DNA from: Scytalidium lignicola
Taxonomy: Eukaryota > Ascomycota > Leotiomycetes
DNA length: 64,000 bases
Direction of reading: 5' to 3'
Assembly: GCA_002812745.2 (NCBI GenBank)
Contig: NCSJ02000005.1
Location: 266,754-330,753, forward strand
Shown here in pieces: positions 38,104 through 47,988 of the stretch. The translations under genes were made by a program, and so were the position numbers. The notes below the pieces were generated by a model. It did not search any database. It was not told where the DNA came from and saw nothing but the letters and a program-made list of their open reading frames with translations. Positions within the stretch are counted from its first letter, which is position 1, and each line of letters starts with the position of its first letter.

Positions 38104-39179
38104 AGTGAGCGAAAGAGAACAAAAATTTATTATAGTCTGGCCATATGATAAGGAAATTCTGTACAAGGTTCTCTATCAATTCTTAAGCACGACGAAAGAA
38201 AAATCAAGAAGGGAAAAAGGTGGCCGAGCGCAACGATGAGTGAGATGTATTGCCAGATGGCTTCAACATGGATATTCGGGGCGCCTTGCCACATCAGGAT
38301 GCATATAGGCGGTCACTACTGGCAATTCGCTTGGGACTTCAAGGGTTCATACATGGGGCTGCACTCTAATTGGACGGCCGCTATTCACAACGGCGAGAAA
38401 TAACTATGCGTACTTTGTATACTTGTCCTCTGTAGGTTCACATTCGTACTCACATAAATACACACACAAGATAGGTTGAATCATTGGTTGACTACTCATT
38501 ATTCCTTATCTCGCAGCTATCATCTAATAGTACATCTCCTGAAGATCTGAAGGTGTCATCAAGATCAGGTGTGTGAGAAGGGTAATGTAGCGTGTCGACT
38601 AGTTTGGATGATCTTCTTCTGAGAGAGGGCGAGTGAGCGAGTTCGAAGAGGATATTTCAGATGATGAAGCGTAGTGCAGGTACTGGAGTGGTGCGAGAGG
38701 GTCATATCATGAATTCGTAACTGTAAAGGAGAATTATCTGGTCATAGCCGCATGACGAATGACGAGATTAGGACGATTCTCGTGTGTGCGAAAAGTGACA
38801 TCGTATTCAGAGAATGATACCAAGACAGGGTGTCGGTGTCTCGAGTTGTCGGTTGTGAAAGCGAGTCGTCTGTTATCAAAATGATGGCTGTGACTGTGGA
38901 TGGGAAGCTGTCAGATGGGGAGTAATACACCATGCAAAGTACCCATGACCGTTGGGGTTAGCTAGTCCGGAACATATGAAATTGAGAAATTGAAGAAGGC
39001 TGAACCAAGAGGAGTTGCTTTTTTAGAAGAGAATATCGGACAACGAAGGAGAATCTGGCAGACGAAATCCGTCGCATTAATGTCAGCCTCGCGGCAAGTC
39101 AGATCTGGCTGAACCGATACAAAGCTTGCCGTCACAACAATAAAGAGAGAGTCGATAAGTCCACCTGAATCGCGGTGAG
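38104..39179. other. Tandem intergenic region
   Basis: Hut1 promoter on the left and 3' UTR of the KH-protein gene on the right. No repeat or RNA gene recognised. Confidence 0.6.
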
Positions 39180-40335
39180 TTAGTCCTGTGCCACACCACC
39201 TTGGCTGCGACGCATTTTCTCGGCTTCAAGATTCTCGTACAGGAGATACAAAGCCGTCTCATTTGCCTTAGCCGTTCCAGTGATCGTAAACATTCGTTCC
39301 TGTGTATCGTCATGAGCAGCTTTCGCGATTGAAATACGTGCTCCTGACGTTTTGCGAATCTCACTGATCTTACTACCAGCTCGTCCAATTATACAGCCAA
39401 CCATATCGGATGGAATGCTGATATTTTGAGTCTGGAGTTCTTCGCCGTTCTCGTCATGAGTGGGAGGGCCTCGGCTGGCTGCATCAGAGTCAGATCGGCG
39501 GTTGTAAGAGCGTGCACCATCGCTGAAATCCGCTCCATTGCCAGTACGCATAACGCGCGAGCTGTTGTACTCGCGACCGAGACCACCAATCCCACCGGGG
39601 CCACCAGTTTGTGTGCGTACAACGGGATTGTAGAGGACAGTTCCAGTTCCTCGTTGCCAATCATCTACCAGGCATTTGCAGATCTCCCATATGGCCTTCT
39701 GAATGCCCTCTGGGCTGCCCTGAACTTCCACAATACGTTCAGTTGACTGAGGAAGCATCTCCTTCTGGGCGACCATTCGGACGCCTGATACGTCCTGAAT
39801 GTGTTTTATCTTGAGACCTTGTCTGCCAATGATAGTGCCCATTTGATTATGAGAGATTAAAAGCTTGATGGCTGCAATGAGTTTGTCAGTATGAAGTAAT
39901 TGTCATACGGTTTCGAGGTTGTAGCTTACGATGAGTGCCATTGTTTGCCACAACACCTCCCATACCCATCTGCGGTGCGCCCTCCAACAGAGCCCTTGCG
40001 ACAATCGCATAAGCTTTCGAGATAGCCTCGCATCCACCAGCAATCGTTAAAACCCTGTCATGCACACCCTGGACCACCTTGCTGACTCCGGCTTTCACGC
40101 CAGTCTCATCTCGTAGATCTGCGACATTCTTACCGCCCTTGCCAATGATCACGCCAGCTTCCTTTGAGGAAACAATAGCCCGCAGAGTAAGTTGTGCATC
40201 GGCATACTCCTCTTCAGTTTTTGGTAATGGCTCACCATCAGGTCCAAGGCGTCCGTCATTCTCCTCGATATTGAGTCGATCCATAACTCCAACTACTTCC
40301 TCGCCATTGGCCGTGCTATCTTGGTGTGAGGCCAT
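39180..40335 (-). CDS. Triple KH-domain RNA-binding protein, 2 exons
   Basis: Exons 40335-39930 and 39871-39180 with a 58-bp phase-1 intron; 365 aa. Three KH domains each carry a GXXG loop: VIIGKGGKNVADLRDETGV (about 47-110), TIIGRQGLKIKHIQDVSGV (about 136-205) and CIIGRAGSKISEIRKTSGA (about 280-350). The linker between KH2 and KH3 is Gly/Arg/Ser-rich. The layout matches the PCBP-like group that includes yeast Hek2/Pbp2 and fission yeast Rnc1, which bind mRNAs and affect localisation, stability or telomere-related silencing. I cannot say which of these it matches best. The upstream side (40500-40900) is pyrimidine-rich on the coding strand, as in many fungal promoters. Confidence 0.93.
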
Positions 40336-41582
40336 ATTGATAGGTAGAGTGTCTAATGAGACCGTATTAAGGATAGTTTCCTAGATAGCTTGCGAATAGG
40401 AACTAGCACACGTAGGAAGAGTATCGTGTGACACTAATAGATAGATCTGGTAAAGGCACGTCAGAATTCTGAGGGCACACATTTCAACCCTTTTTGAGTG
40501 GGGTGTAGAGGGTGGCAACGCGAAATGAAGTCTCTATGATCAAGAAAGCTAAAAGGGTGTACATACTGTTCGGAAAGGCTCTTGCAACACCCACAAGGAC
40601 GCGTGGGGAGTGGGGTGTGGAATGGTTGAAAGGCGCAAGATGCGAGTGGAGGTAGAGGTAGATGTGGTGGTCTAGGCCGAGGAGCGGAGGTGGAGAGAGA
40701 GGTAGATCGGGAGTTCGGAGGGGGTGTAGAGATGAGGAAGTCGAGGACAACGGGAAATGTTGCGCCTCAAAGAAGCTGTAGGAGAAGAGAAGTAGGTAGG
40801 TGTGAGAAGATGGAGGAAGGATGATAGTGAGAGGGAGGGAGAGGTCGAATGAAAGATTTCCTCTAGATTTTCGGTTGGAGTTGCTAAGTCTGCACCGCAG
40901 CGCGGGGCAAGGTGAAAAGGGCTTACAACCGAGAAAACGGTAACTTACCCTCTCTAGCCTGTTGCTGTTGTTTTGGTTCTCACCACTTCCAGCTCAACGA
41001 ATCAGAAAACACAGCTCCGTGGGAAATACAGTAGTGATGACTCGAGGCGCCAGCTGCATGCAACGGCACCAACCGCTATATTTTTGGGTGCGGGCTCTAG
41101 CTGTGGGTTTACGGCGAATTATGGTGATCAAATGGGGTTGTGAGGGACCTAACGAGTAACATGCAAACCTAAGGGCTTTTGGAACACGAGAGTCTCTCTT
41201 GAACAATGCATAAACTGGGTCCAGAGCACGGGATTCCTTGGCCAACTACTACGATCTTATACCATGTTTGAAAAAGCAAATATTATGAGCGGGACAAGCC
41301 ACGAGGCTGGAAGAGAGATAGGCCACCTCTGAGGCCGCATCAATTTTCATGCAGCTGCAGTGCAGTAGCATCGCTAAAAGCCAACGCTCCAACAATGAAT
41401 GTCCTTCAGGATTAAGAGAGCCTTTGTGGTGCCCGATTTGTCTTTTGTCATCGTCCAGCACGCATCATTCGTAGCTGCAGCCATATTGCGAGACCAATAG
41501 CCTTCTCTCTCGCCTCTTCTTGATGCTGATTCGCGAGGGCTGCTGTCCTGAGGAAGCGTGATGCGAATGCGCTACCTACTAG
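40336..41582. other. Tandem intergenic region
   Basis: Promoter and leader of the KH-protein gene. The pyrimidine-rich tract on the minus strand at about 40500-40900 is the clearest feature. The right part is the 3' flank of the TBC gene. No gene seen. Confidence 0.6.
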
Positions 41583-44109
41583 CTATGGCTCTCCCTCTGC
41601 CTCATCTTTCCTTTCCTTCCATCCCCTTATAGACCCAAGGTTGAAACCTTCATCAGCGTCAGCTGGAGAAGGAAGTCGCGCGGTTTTGGTGATATCTTCC
41701 TCGCTTTCACCAAATAGAAAAGCAGCCTTTTCGCGACGGACATTCGATCTTTTAGCCGAAGAGCGAAATGGCGGGGTCGGAGAACTGGAGTTTGAAGAAT
41801 CATTAGGTTCTAGCATCCACGCAAATGAAGACTGCGCGATGCTCGCTCTTGTCGGTACTGGCGCTTTCGGCTGTGCTGGAAGCTCAGGCTCTTGGGAGCT
41901 CTGTTCTGGGCCATCATGGCTAGACTTGATCTGACCCACATCTGAAGGGAGAAGTTTATCTTCTGTCATATTCTCCAAATGCTCTTCCGTTTCTATCGAA
42001 GCCGTTAAAGAATCTAATAACGAATGCTGCGATGATGGACTCGTAGATATCTTCAATCCTGGATCGGGGGGATGCTCTTGAGAGGAGCTAGGCGAAGGCG
42101 CCATAGTTACAACATCAGGCTTGGATGTGGCAGGTTGTTCTATATCCATAGGGAGGGGTATAGAGGCATCTTCTAAATAGACCTTGACAAAGTCCACCCG
42201 GGAAATTGCTAGATCCATGGCTTTAAGGTAAACCTCTTTATCCTCGTTGGTTGAAATAGATACAGCTCTGAGGTCAGCCATAGCGTTATCCAGCATTTTT
42301 GCTAGTTGTCCGTTCCTGTTCTGCAGAGTAGAAAGAGATGTTCTAAGCGAAGCATCCGATTGATACCGTAGCTGGTTTGAATTTCTCCTGGATGTCGAGT
42401 TTGCCTTCGATACCTGTAACCCCTGCATGTTTTTTTTTTACTTCATCAACTGCTTCCCGCACAGCTCGGTTGATTCCCAGCCTCTCTCCTCGTTCAAAAA
42501 CTCCTTTGGCAGCCCCCTGGAACAAAGCCTCAACCCCCCCTTGTTGTTGTAAGAATCGAGCTGATAATGGCGATCTTGTTTTTGAATGCTTTTGCGTTGA
42601 GCTTAATAGTTGATCCTCAGATGATAGATGGTCCGGGATTAGTTCTTGCAAGGCAAGATGTCTCTCACTGTACTTGTTGTTTAGTCTTGCACCTCCAGTA
42701 GCATTTAAGTTATCCCGCAGATATATAGCGTCATCCACAAATGTCCGAGGTGCATGTGGAGGCGATGTGGAAGGGTATTTAAGTAATAACATCAGAGCAA
42801 AGGAATAATTAGCTTCTAAAACTATTTAAAATCAGCTTCAAAGGTACAGGTATAATAGTAAACCGAGATAGCTTACGTTGCCAGCGAATTCGCACTAGCA
42901 TTGCCACGCAAATCAAATCTATTAAGTTTAACTCTGGGTCTTCAGCGAACAAAGTATCCCACAACTCTAATAAGTCCTCAAACGGGAATTCCCTGCCAAA
43001 AAGCAACCTTATCCAGCGTCTTCAATAAAGTCAGCACAGATTCTAAAGCGTAGTGAAGAAACTTACATTAAGAATATTTGAGGAAGTACCTCAATATCTG
43101 TTAAGTGTCTTGCCAATTCTGGGTCAACTTGTGCGAGGTAGAATTCGTGTATCTTCTTGCTTTTCTCAACAATAGGAGAAACACCACCTTGGGTATTTGT
43201 AGATGGAGTACCTGACCTTCGATCTGGCTCTCCTAGCTCATAAAAGGATTTGGCAGACCTCATAACCAGGGAGAGTAAAGTAAAGGCATCATGCTCTATG
43301 TAGTTGAAGTCAAGAACCTCCTTTAGAAGGGAGTCGTCGAAATCTTTCCCGGTATCGGCAATCTGTTTGGAACTGGTCGAGTCTATGGCATCCTGTTCAA
43401 TGACCCATATGATCGGAGCGAGGAGTTCATGCATGCCTTGGCGGTAGCCTACGTCCTGGTTGATTTTGCAAAACACAAACAAGATATCGAGCATCATTTG
43501 CTGGATATCTGATCTCCGAAAAAATGGTTCTTCTGGCATACATCTTTCTATATCTTGGAATATCTCTGCTCTCATTTCTTCATCCCGTCGTAAAGTATTC
43601 CAAGGTGACTGGAAGGTCTTAGCAACTTGAAATCCTATTTCAAGCCTACAAAGGTCTAGTGCATGATGAAACTAGAATTCATAGTCCGAAAATCACTTAC
43701 ATTCTGGTCATCATTTAGAGGGTCAAGATCTGACCCAAGTTCGTTAGGATTTTCTATATATCTTAGCAGATGCTGTCTGAGAGAAGTATATGCACTCCTT
43801 GAGTCACCAAGATTCCGTGACCATCTTGTAATATCACTGCTTTGAAAAAGAAGAAATGTCTGAATAATCAGTCAATCATGAGATTACAATTAAATACAAA
43901 CAAACAAAACACGTGCCTTCCAAGTTACGGATCGAAGACCTGACTTGCATGGGTTATCATCGCCTTCGGACTTGACAGCCCTCTTGAGACTGTCCAAACT
44001 CGAGGCTTGCGCCAGTGTGACGTGCCATCGTGTTCTTGTAAAAGGTCAGCTGAGAGAACGTGATATAAGTATATATCAGGTAGTACCTTGAATCTTCTAA
44101 TGTACGCAT
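41583..44109 (-). CDS. TBC-domain Rab GTPase-activating protein, 6 exons, one homopolymer frameshift
   Basis: Exons 44109-44087 (23 nt), 44034-43917, 43859-43701, 43608-43067, 43019-42877 and 42821-41583. The second intron has a GC donor (AAG then GCACGT). The model begins MRTLEDSRTRWHV. The TBC domain (about 25-325) has GLRSVTWKTFLLFQSS, arginine-finger motif IFQDIER, glutamine-finger motif YRQGMHELLAPI, and LFGREFPFEDLLELWDTLFA. Both catalytic fingers are present, so Rab-GAP activity is expected; the layout resembles TBC1D5. In the last exon, a run of ten A (plus-strand T 42430-42439) puts the downstream part (KNMQGLQVSKANS to the TAG at 41583) out of frame. Nine A would give a continuous 740-aa protein. 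The C-terminal half is Ser/Pro-rich. The extra base is probably a read error. Confidence 0.88.
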
Positions 44110-44572
44110 CCCGACCTCATTCTGACGAAGAACTGAAGACTTCAAAGCACCGCCGCGATTGACCGAACACATGCTCGTCCTACATCCAACCCCTACAGCT
44201 ACCGCTAGCGCCGGCTGCGCACAGCTCACTTCCGCCTCAGCCTTGCCGGTATCAACGGCGCGCAACCAACAATCTTAGAACTCGTCTTAAACATATACAA
44301 TCATATCCGAATTAAGCTATTTTCATTCTCTATACTCTGTCACTACTGAACGCATGCGAATTGACTATTATGATGCTCTTCTAGAATCACATCATTGCCG
44401 CCACCACGGTATTCTTGTTTTTGGAAAGACGGGATGCCAAGTACTTCCGCAGAACCACTAGATCTTCTGAGAAGACCATATATTCCGCCCTTGGCGCTGT
44501 TATATTATCTACCATAAACACGAACTTTAGAATAAAGTTCAGGCGTATTCTCACCACAAAGTCCACTACATA
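44110..44572. promoter_or_regulatory. Shared divergent promoter region
   Basis: A 463-bp gap between the divergent starts of the TBC gene (-) and the 44573 gene (+); it must hold both promoters. No known operator motif was recognised. Confidence 0.6.
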
Positions 44573-46318
44573 ATGTCATCCGACCTCCTCGCCGAATTCG
44601 ATAGCTTTTACAAGTCTCAAGGGGCCCAGCAATCATCTACGAACACGCAAAATCAGCAAGGAACGTCCCAAAGCACTCCTGTAAACAGCCAATCATGGAC
44701 AGGAGGCGGCCCTCAACAATGGACTGCATCACAGCCGGTGGTAAGCCAGGATATATGGGGAGGGATGAGTAACTTTCAGGGAGGGGCATCTTCACAACAG
44801 ACATCTGCACCACAAGATGATATATGGAGTGCTTTTGAAACCACTCCACATAACGCCCAAGTTTCTGCATCATCTAAAACTACAAGCCAATTGAGCATTC
44901 AAAAAAACAATCAGAAAGCACTACAGCAAAGTTATAGAGATGAGCCGAAGCCTGGGGTGATTCGTCGCCCGACGCTTGAGATGTTTTCTGCTGGTGTAGG
45001 ATACGATGAACCATCAAAAGGTTCTCCAAGTATTTCTAGAAAGCCAGAACGATCTCAGCGATCAGCAACCGCTTCCTCCGGTTCTCTCGGCGAAGTTTTG
45101 TTCGATGCTACTGACGAGATAGCTGAAGAAGACGATGAAGAATTTGGCGAGTTTGAGAGCGTACAAACTCAGTCTCAACAAACATCACAAACTCTGGATG
45201 ATATTTTTGGTGATCTTACCATGAGCCCAGCCTCTACCCGTACTTCAAACGACTTTTTCAAGCCTTCAATTGCTACCAGTCCACAACAAGCATCAGGTCC
45301 AAAAGAAAATAAGACATCCTCTCACACAGATTTACTAAAGAATCATACTACCACAAGTGGGAAACACAAGCCAGCCTCAATTTCATCTTCGAATCGACAA
45401 ATCTTCGAATCAAAGCCAGCTCCGATTGTTGAACCGACTAGAAGAAGTCGAATTACTGACAATGATTGGGGTGATTTTGCAGTATCTCCTTCTGAAGCTC
45501 CGGTTATAGAGGCTGCTATGGCAGTCGAAGATGAAGATGAAGATGCATGGAATTGGGATGGTTCATGGGCTATGGGTGCTACAGCTCAAACCAAACCTAA
45601 GTCTGCCTCTCAACGTCCTTCTAATCCTACTCCTGCTCCTACAGGTTCTGGTAAGGCTACTGAACCACCGACGAATATACCTCCTCCGTCGGTCCTACTT
45701 GGCTTGTTTAGCTCACTCTTCGACCTTCCGCAATCAGCATTGTTCAAAGCTGTTTCTAATCAGCCGATCTCCTTGAAGAACCGAATAATGTCTGATCCCT
45801 CAACGATAGATTTTCTTCGTGGTTATCTCCTGCTTGCTAGTGTCGCAGCCCATATTCTTGCAGGCCGGAAATTTCGATGGAAACGAGATTCATTTCTTTC
45901 ACAAGCCATGAAAATTGGTCCTGCCTCTGCAGGGGGGAAAGGAGGTATGAAATTAACGGGTGTAGACAAAGCTGAAACAACCCGAGAAGATCGAGAAGCA
46001 GCAGATGTCGTACGAATATGGAAAGACCAACTAGGTCGACTCAGGTCGACTGTGGCAACTGCCAATTCGAGTATTCAAGATTCCTCAAAGCATTTAACCA
46101 TACCGGAGATCAATGACGTTATGCATGTCAAGACTCAAAGTGGAGCTCTAACTGCACCCAAGCCTTGTCTAATTTGTGGTCTAAAGAGAGATGAAAGAAT
46201 AGATAAAGTCGATGTTTATGTTGAAGATAGTTTTGGAGAATGGTGGACTGAGCATTGGGGACATCGAGCATGCAAGAACTTCTGGTTAGAACAGGAGAAG
46301 AAGTTACGACGCCGTTGA
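44573..46318 (+). CDS. Protein with acidic-Phe (adaptin-ear-like) motifs and a Cys/His tail
   Basis: Single exon, 581 aa, ATG at 44573. Starts MSSDLLAEFDSFYKSQ; the first 280 residues are Gln/Ser-rich and disordered, with repeated aromatic-acidic motifs (DDIWSAFE, EEFGEFESV, DNDWGDFAV, DDIFGDL, EDAWNWDGSW). A central helical part (PPPSVLLGLFSSLFDLPQ, IDFLRGYLLLASVAAHILAG) precedes a tail with C-x2-C and H-x3-C (CLICGLKRDE, EHWGHRACKNFWLEQEKK), a possible zinc site. In eukaryotes, motifs such as FGEFE and DWGDF bind clathrin-adaptor ear domains, so a clathrin-coat accessory role is inferred. Fungal relatives are, as I recall, sometimes annotated after Ppk6, but no kinase domain is present here. 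Function unproven. Confidence 0.85.
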   Translation: MSSDLLAEFDSFYKSQGAQQSSTNTQNQQGTSQSTPVNSQSWTGGGPQQWTASQPVVSQDIWGGMSNFQGGASSQQTSAPQDDIWSAFETTPHNAQVSASSKTTSQLSIQKNNQKALQQSYRDEPKPGVIRRPTLEMFSAGVGYDEPSKGSPSISRKPERSQRSATASSGSLGEVLFDATDEIAEEDDEEFGEFESVQTQSQQTSQTLDDIFGDLTMSPASTRTSNDFFKPSIATSPQQASGPKENKTSSHTDLLKNHTTTSGKHKPASISSSNRQIFESKPAPIVEPTRRSRITDNDWGDFAVSPSEAPVIEAAMAVEDEDEDAWNWDGSWAMGATAQTKPKSASQRPSNPTPAPTGSGKATEPPTNIPPPSVLLGLFSSLFDLPQSALFKAVSNQPISLKNRIMSDPSTIDFLRGYLLLASVAAHILAGRKFRWKRDSFLSQAMKIGPASAGGKGGMKLTGVDKAETTREDREAADVVRIWKDQLGRLRSTVATANSSIQDSSKHLTIPEINDVMHVKTQSGALTAPKPCLICGLKRDERIDKVDVYVEDSFGEWWTEHWGHRACKNFWLEQEKKLRRR

Positions 46319-46951
46319 GAATACCATTTGTAAATGATATGACGTTCATACCTTTTTCGCTTTTCTTATAAAAAAGAAATTTTTCTAGGATCAAGTGAAG
46401 ATCTTCCGATACATGTTCCGCAACTTGCATACATACTCCTGTGGCGAGAAGCGAGTAATGTAAATGGTCTAAAATGGTTGCAAATATTCTGGGAAATAAC
46501 AAACATGGCAAGACAAGTATGATGTGTTTTGTACAGAGAGGAGACGCTCGCAGCACCTTTGAAGAGGGTGATAACTTCGATTCAGTTATAAGCTCAACGG
46601 ATTCCTGCCAGTTTCTATGGTCGTGCTCTATAACGTGGATATTTGGGTTTACTACTAGATCCGACGAAACGGAAATAGAGTTTTCATGTTTCTGTTCTCC
46701 CTATGGAAAGAAAGTGCAGCGAAGACGAAAGTGTTTGGATAGGATTCCTCAGATTTCTTTCGCTATAAAAGAGTATAGTCTTAGATAAAGAGGCTACGCT
46801 TTATATATTTATCATATACATTACCATTGGATCCTAAGGGTTCTTTCAATCCAAGTGATCAATAAGATCCAGCGACCGATGTGATAATGTAATCTCCGGA
46901 ACAAAAATCCCCCAAAGTATTTTCTGGCATTGACTCATTGAAAGTTAAAAC
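46319..46951. other. Convergent intergenic region
   Basis: 3' flanks of the preceding gene (+) and Med11 (-). Nothing recognised beyond AT-rich DNA. Confidence 0.6.
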
Positions 46952-47579
46952 TTAGATACCCATTACTACATCTTCATCACGGTTGCCTAACCTCTGGTCC
47001 TCCTTTTGCTTAGCCTGAACCTTTTCAAGGAAATCCTTAGCTTCTGTCCATAATTCAGCCTCCATATCTCTGCCCACACGCCCACTTCTGCTATTTAACC
47101 ACCCAATATCAAGCTTTCCTAGACTCCCATCGACATGCGCTGTGGTAGTAGTGGTGTTTTGCGATGCTTTTCCTAAAGTAGTGCTTGCCTGTGAATCTTG
47201 TGTTTCACTCTTGCTTTTCGCATTTGACTTGTCGACAGGTATTATATCTGCTTCTTCTAACCCATAGATCTGACGCTTAAGCCTTACGTCTACTGATTGG
47301 AGAGTTTTCAGATAAGAATTTGACGCGTTTTTAAATGCTTCTCGACGATCGCTTGAAGCAGAGTTCGTGGCAGGTTGTGCGGCAGATAGTGTCTTAATAG
47401 CTAGCCCGGCAGATTGTAGGAGTTGAGTGATACTCTGTTCATCTAATAAGTTTCCAGCATGGTAGAGGAATGTAGAATTGTGCAACCTTGTCAATGTCGT
47501 TGAGCTGTTGGATTCGTTCGGCTTTTGTGAATGGCCGAAATCCATTAGTGGAAGATTCTTCATTAATTCCTGTAGACAT
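46952..47579 (-). CDS. med11: Mediator complex subunit 11, 2 exons
   Basis: Exons 47579-47487 and 47434-46952, 191 aa, with a 52-bp phase-0 intron (GTTGCA donor, GAACAG acceptor). Joining gives FTKAERIQQLNDIDK followed by SITQLLQSAGLAIKTLS, the conserved Med11 start. The ATG at 47579 opens MSTGINEESSTNG. Further support: FLKTLQ-type helix (SNSYLKTLQSVDVRLKRQIY) and the fungal C-terminal LNSRSGRVGRDMEAELWTEA. Med11 pairs with Med22 in the Mediator head module and is essential for RNA polymerase II transcription. A longer unspliced frame upstream (to about 47722, containing an N at 47713) is noncoding. The gene is divergent from another general transcription gene, Taf5. Confidence 0.9.
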
Positions 47580-47988
47580 GCTTTGTCATTCACAAGACTC
47601 CAACTGCAAATTGTGAATTGTTTTGGCTTTGAGAAAATGACAGATCGGAGGTATCTTTTAAGTTGATGGTGTAGGACGTCTCTCGGTCCCCAGATTCTGG
47701 GGCTCTGCGGGTNAGCATGCATTAGGGTGGAATTAAGCGGACCATGGCGCGGTTTCTAGACATCGTTCTCAATCTTCCTAAGATTCTTATATTTTCTCTT
47801 CATCTTTCATCAATCTCGTAATACCTTTTTTTAGATTATTGCAGGAACAACATCCTTTAACCTGCTTATTTTGCTGAATATTTCCAGTAAAGTCGGGCAG
47901 GGATGATGAAGGCTTTCCCATTGCGGTGAAAGCAGAGACTGGTTAAGGCCATCACTCTTTGAAGGTGCAAAAGACTGAAAGCAGTACC
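47580..47988. promoter_or_regulatory. Shared divergent promoter of Med11 and Taf5
   Basis: 409 bp between the two start codons, so both general-transcription genes are driven from one short region. One N at 47713. No TATA box was assigned with confidence. Confidence 0.65.

Noticed and set aside
47435..47722. Long unspliced minus-strand frame as the Med11 N-terminus
   Set aside because: The spliced model gives the conserved RIQQLNDIDK-SITQLLQSAG junction and its own ATG; the unspliced frame does not match the family.
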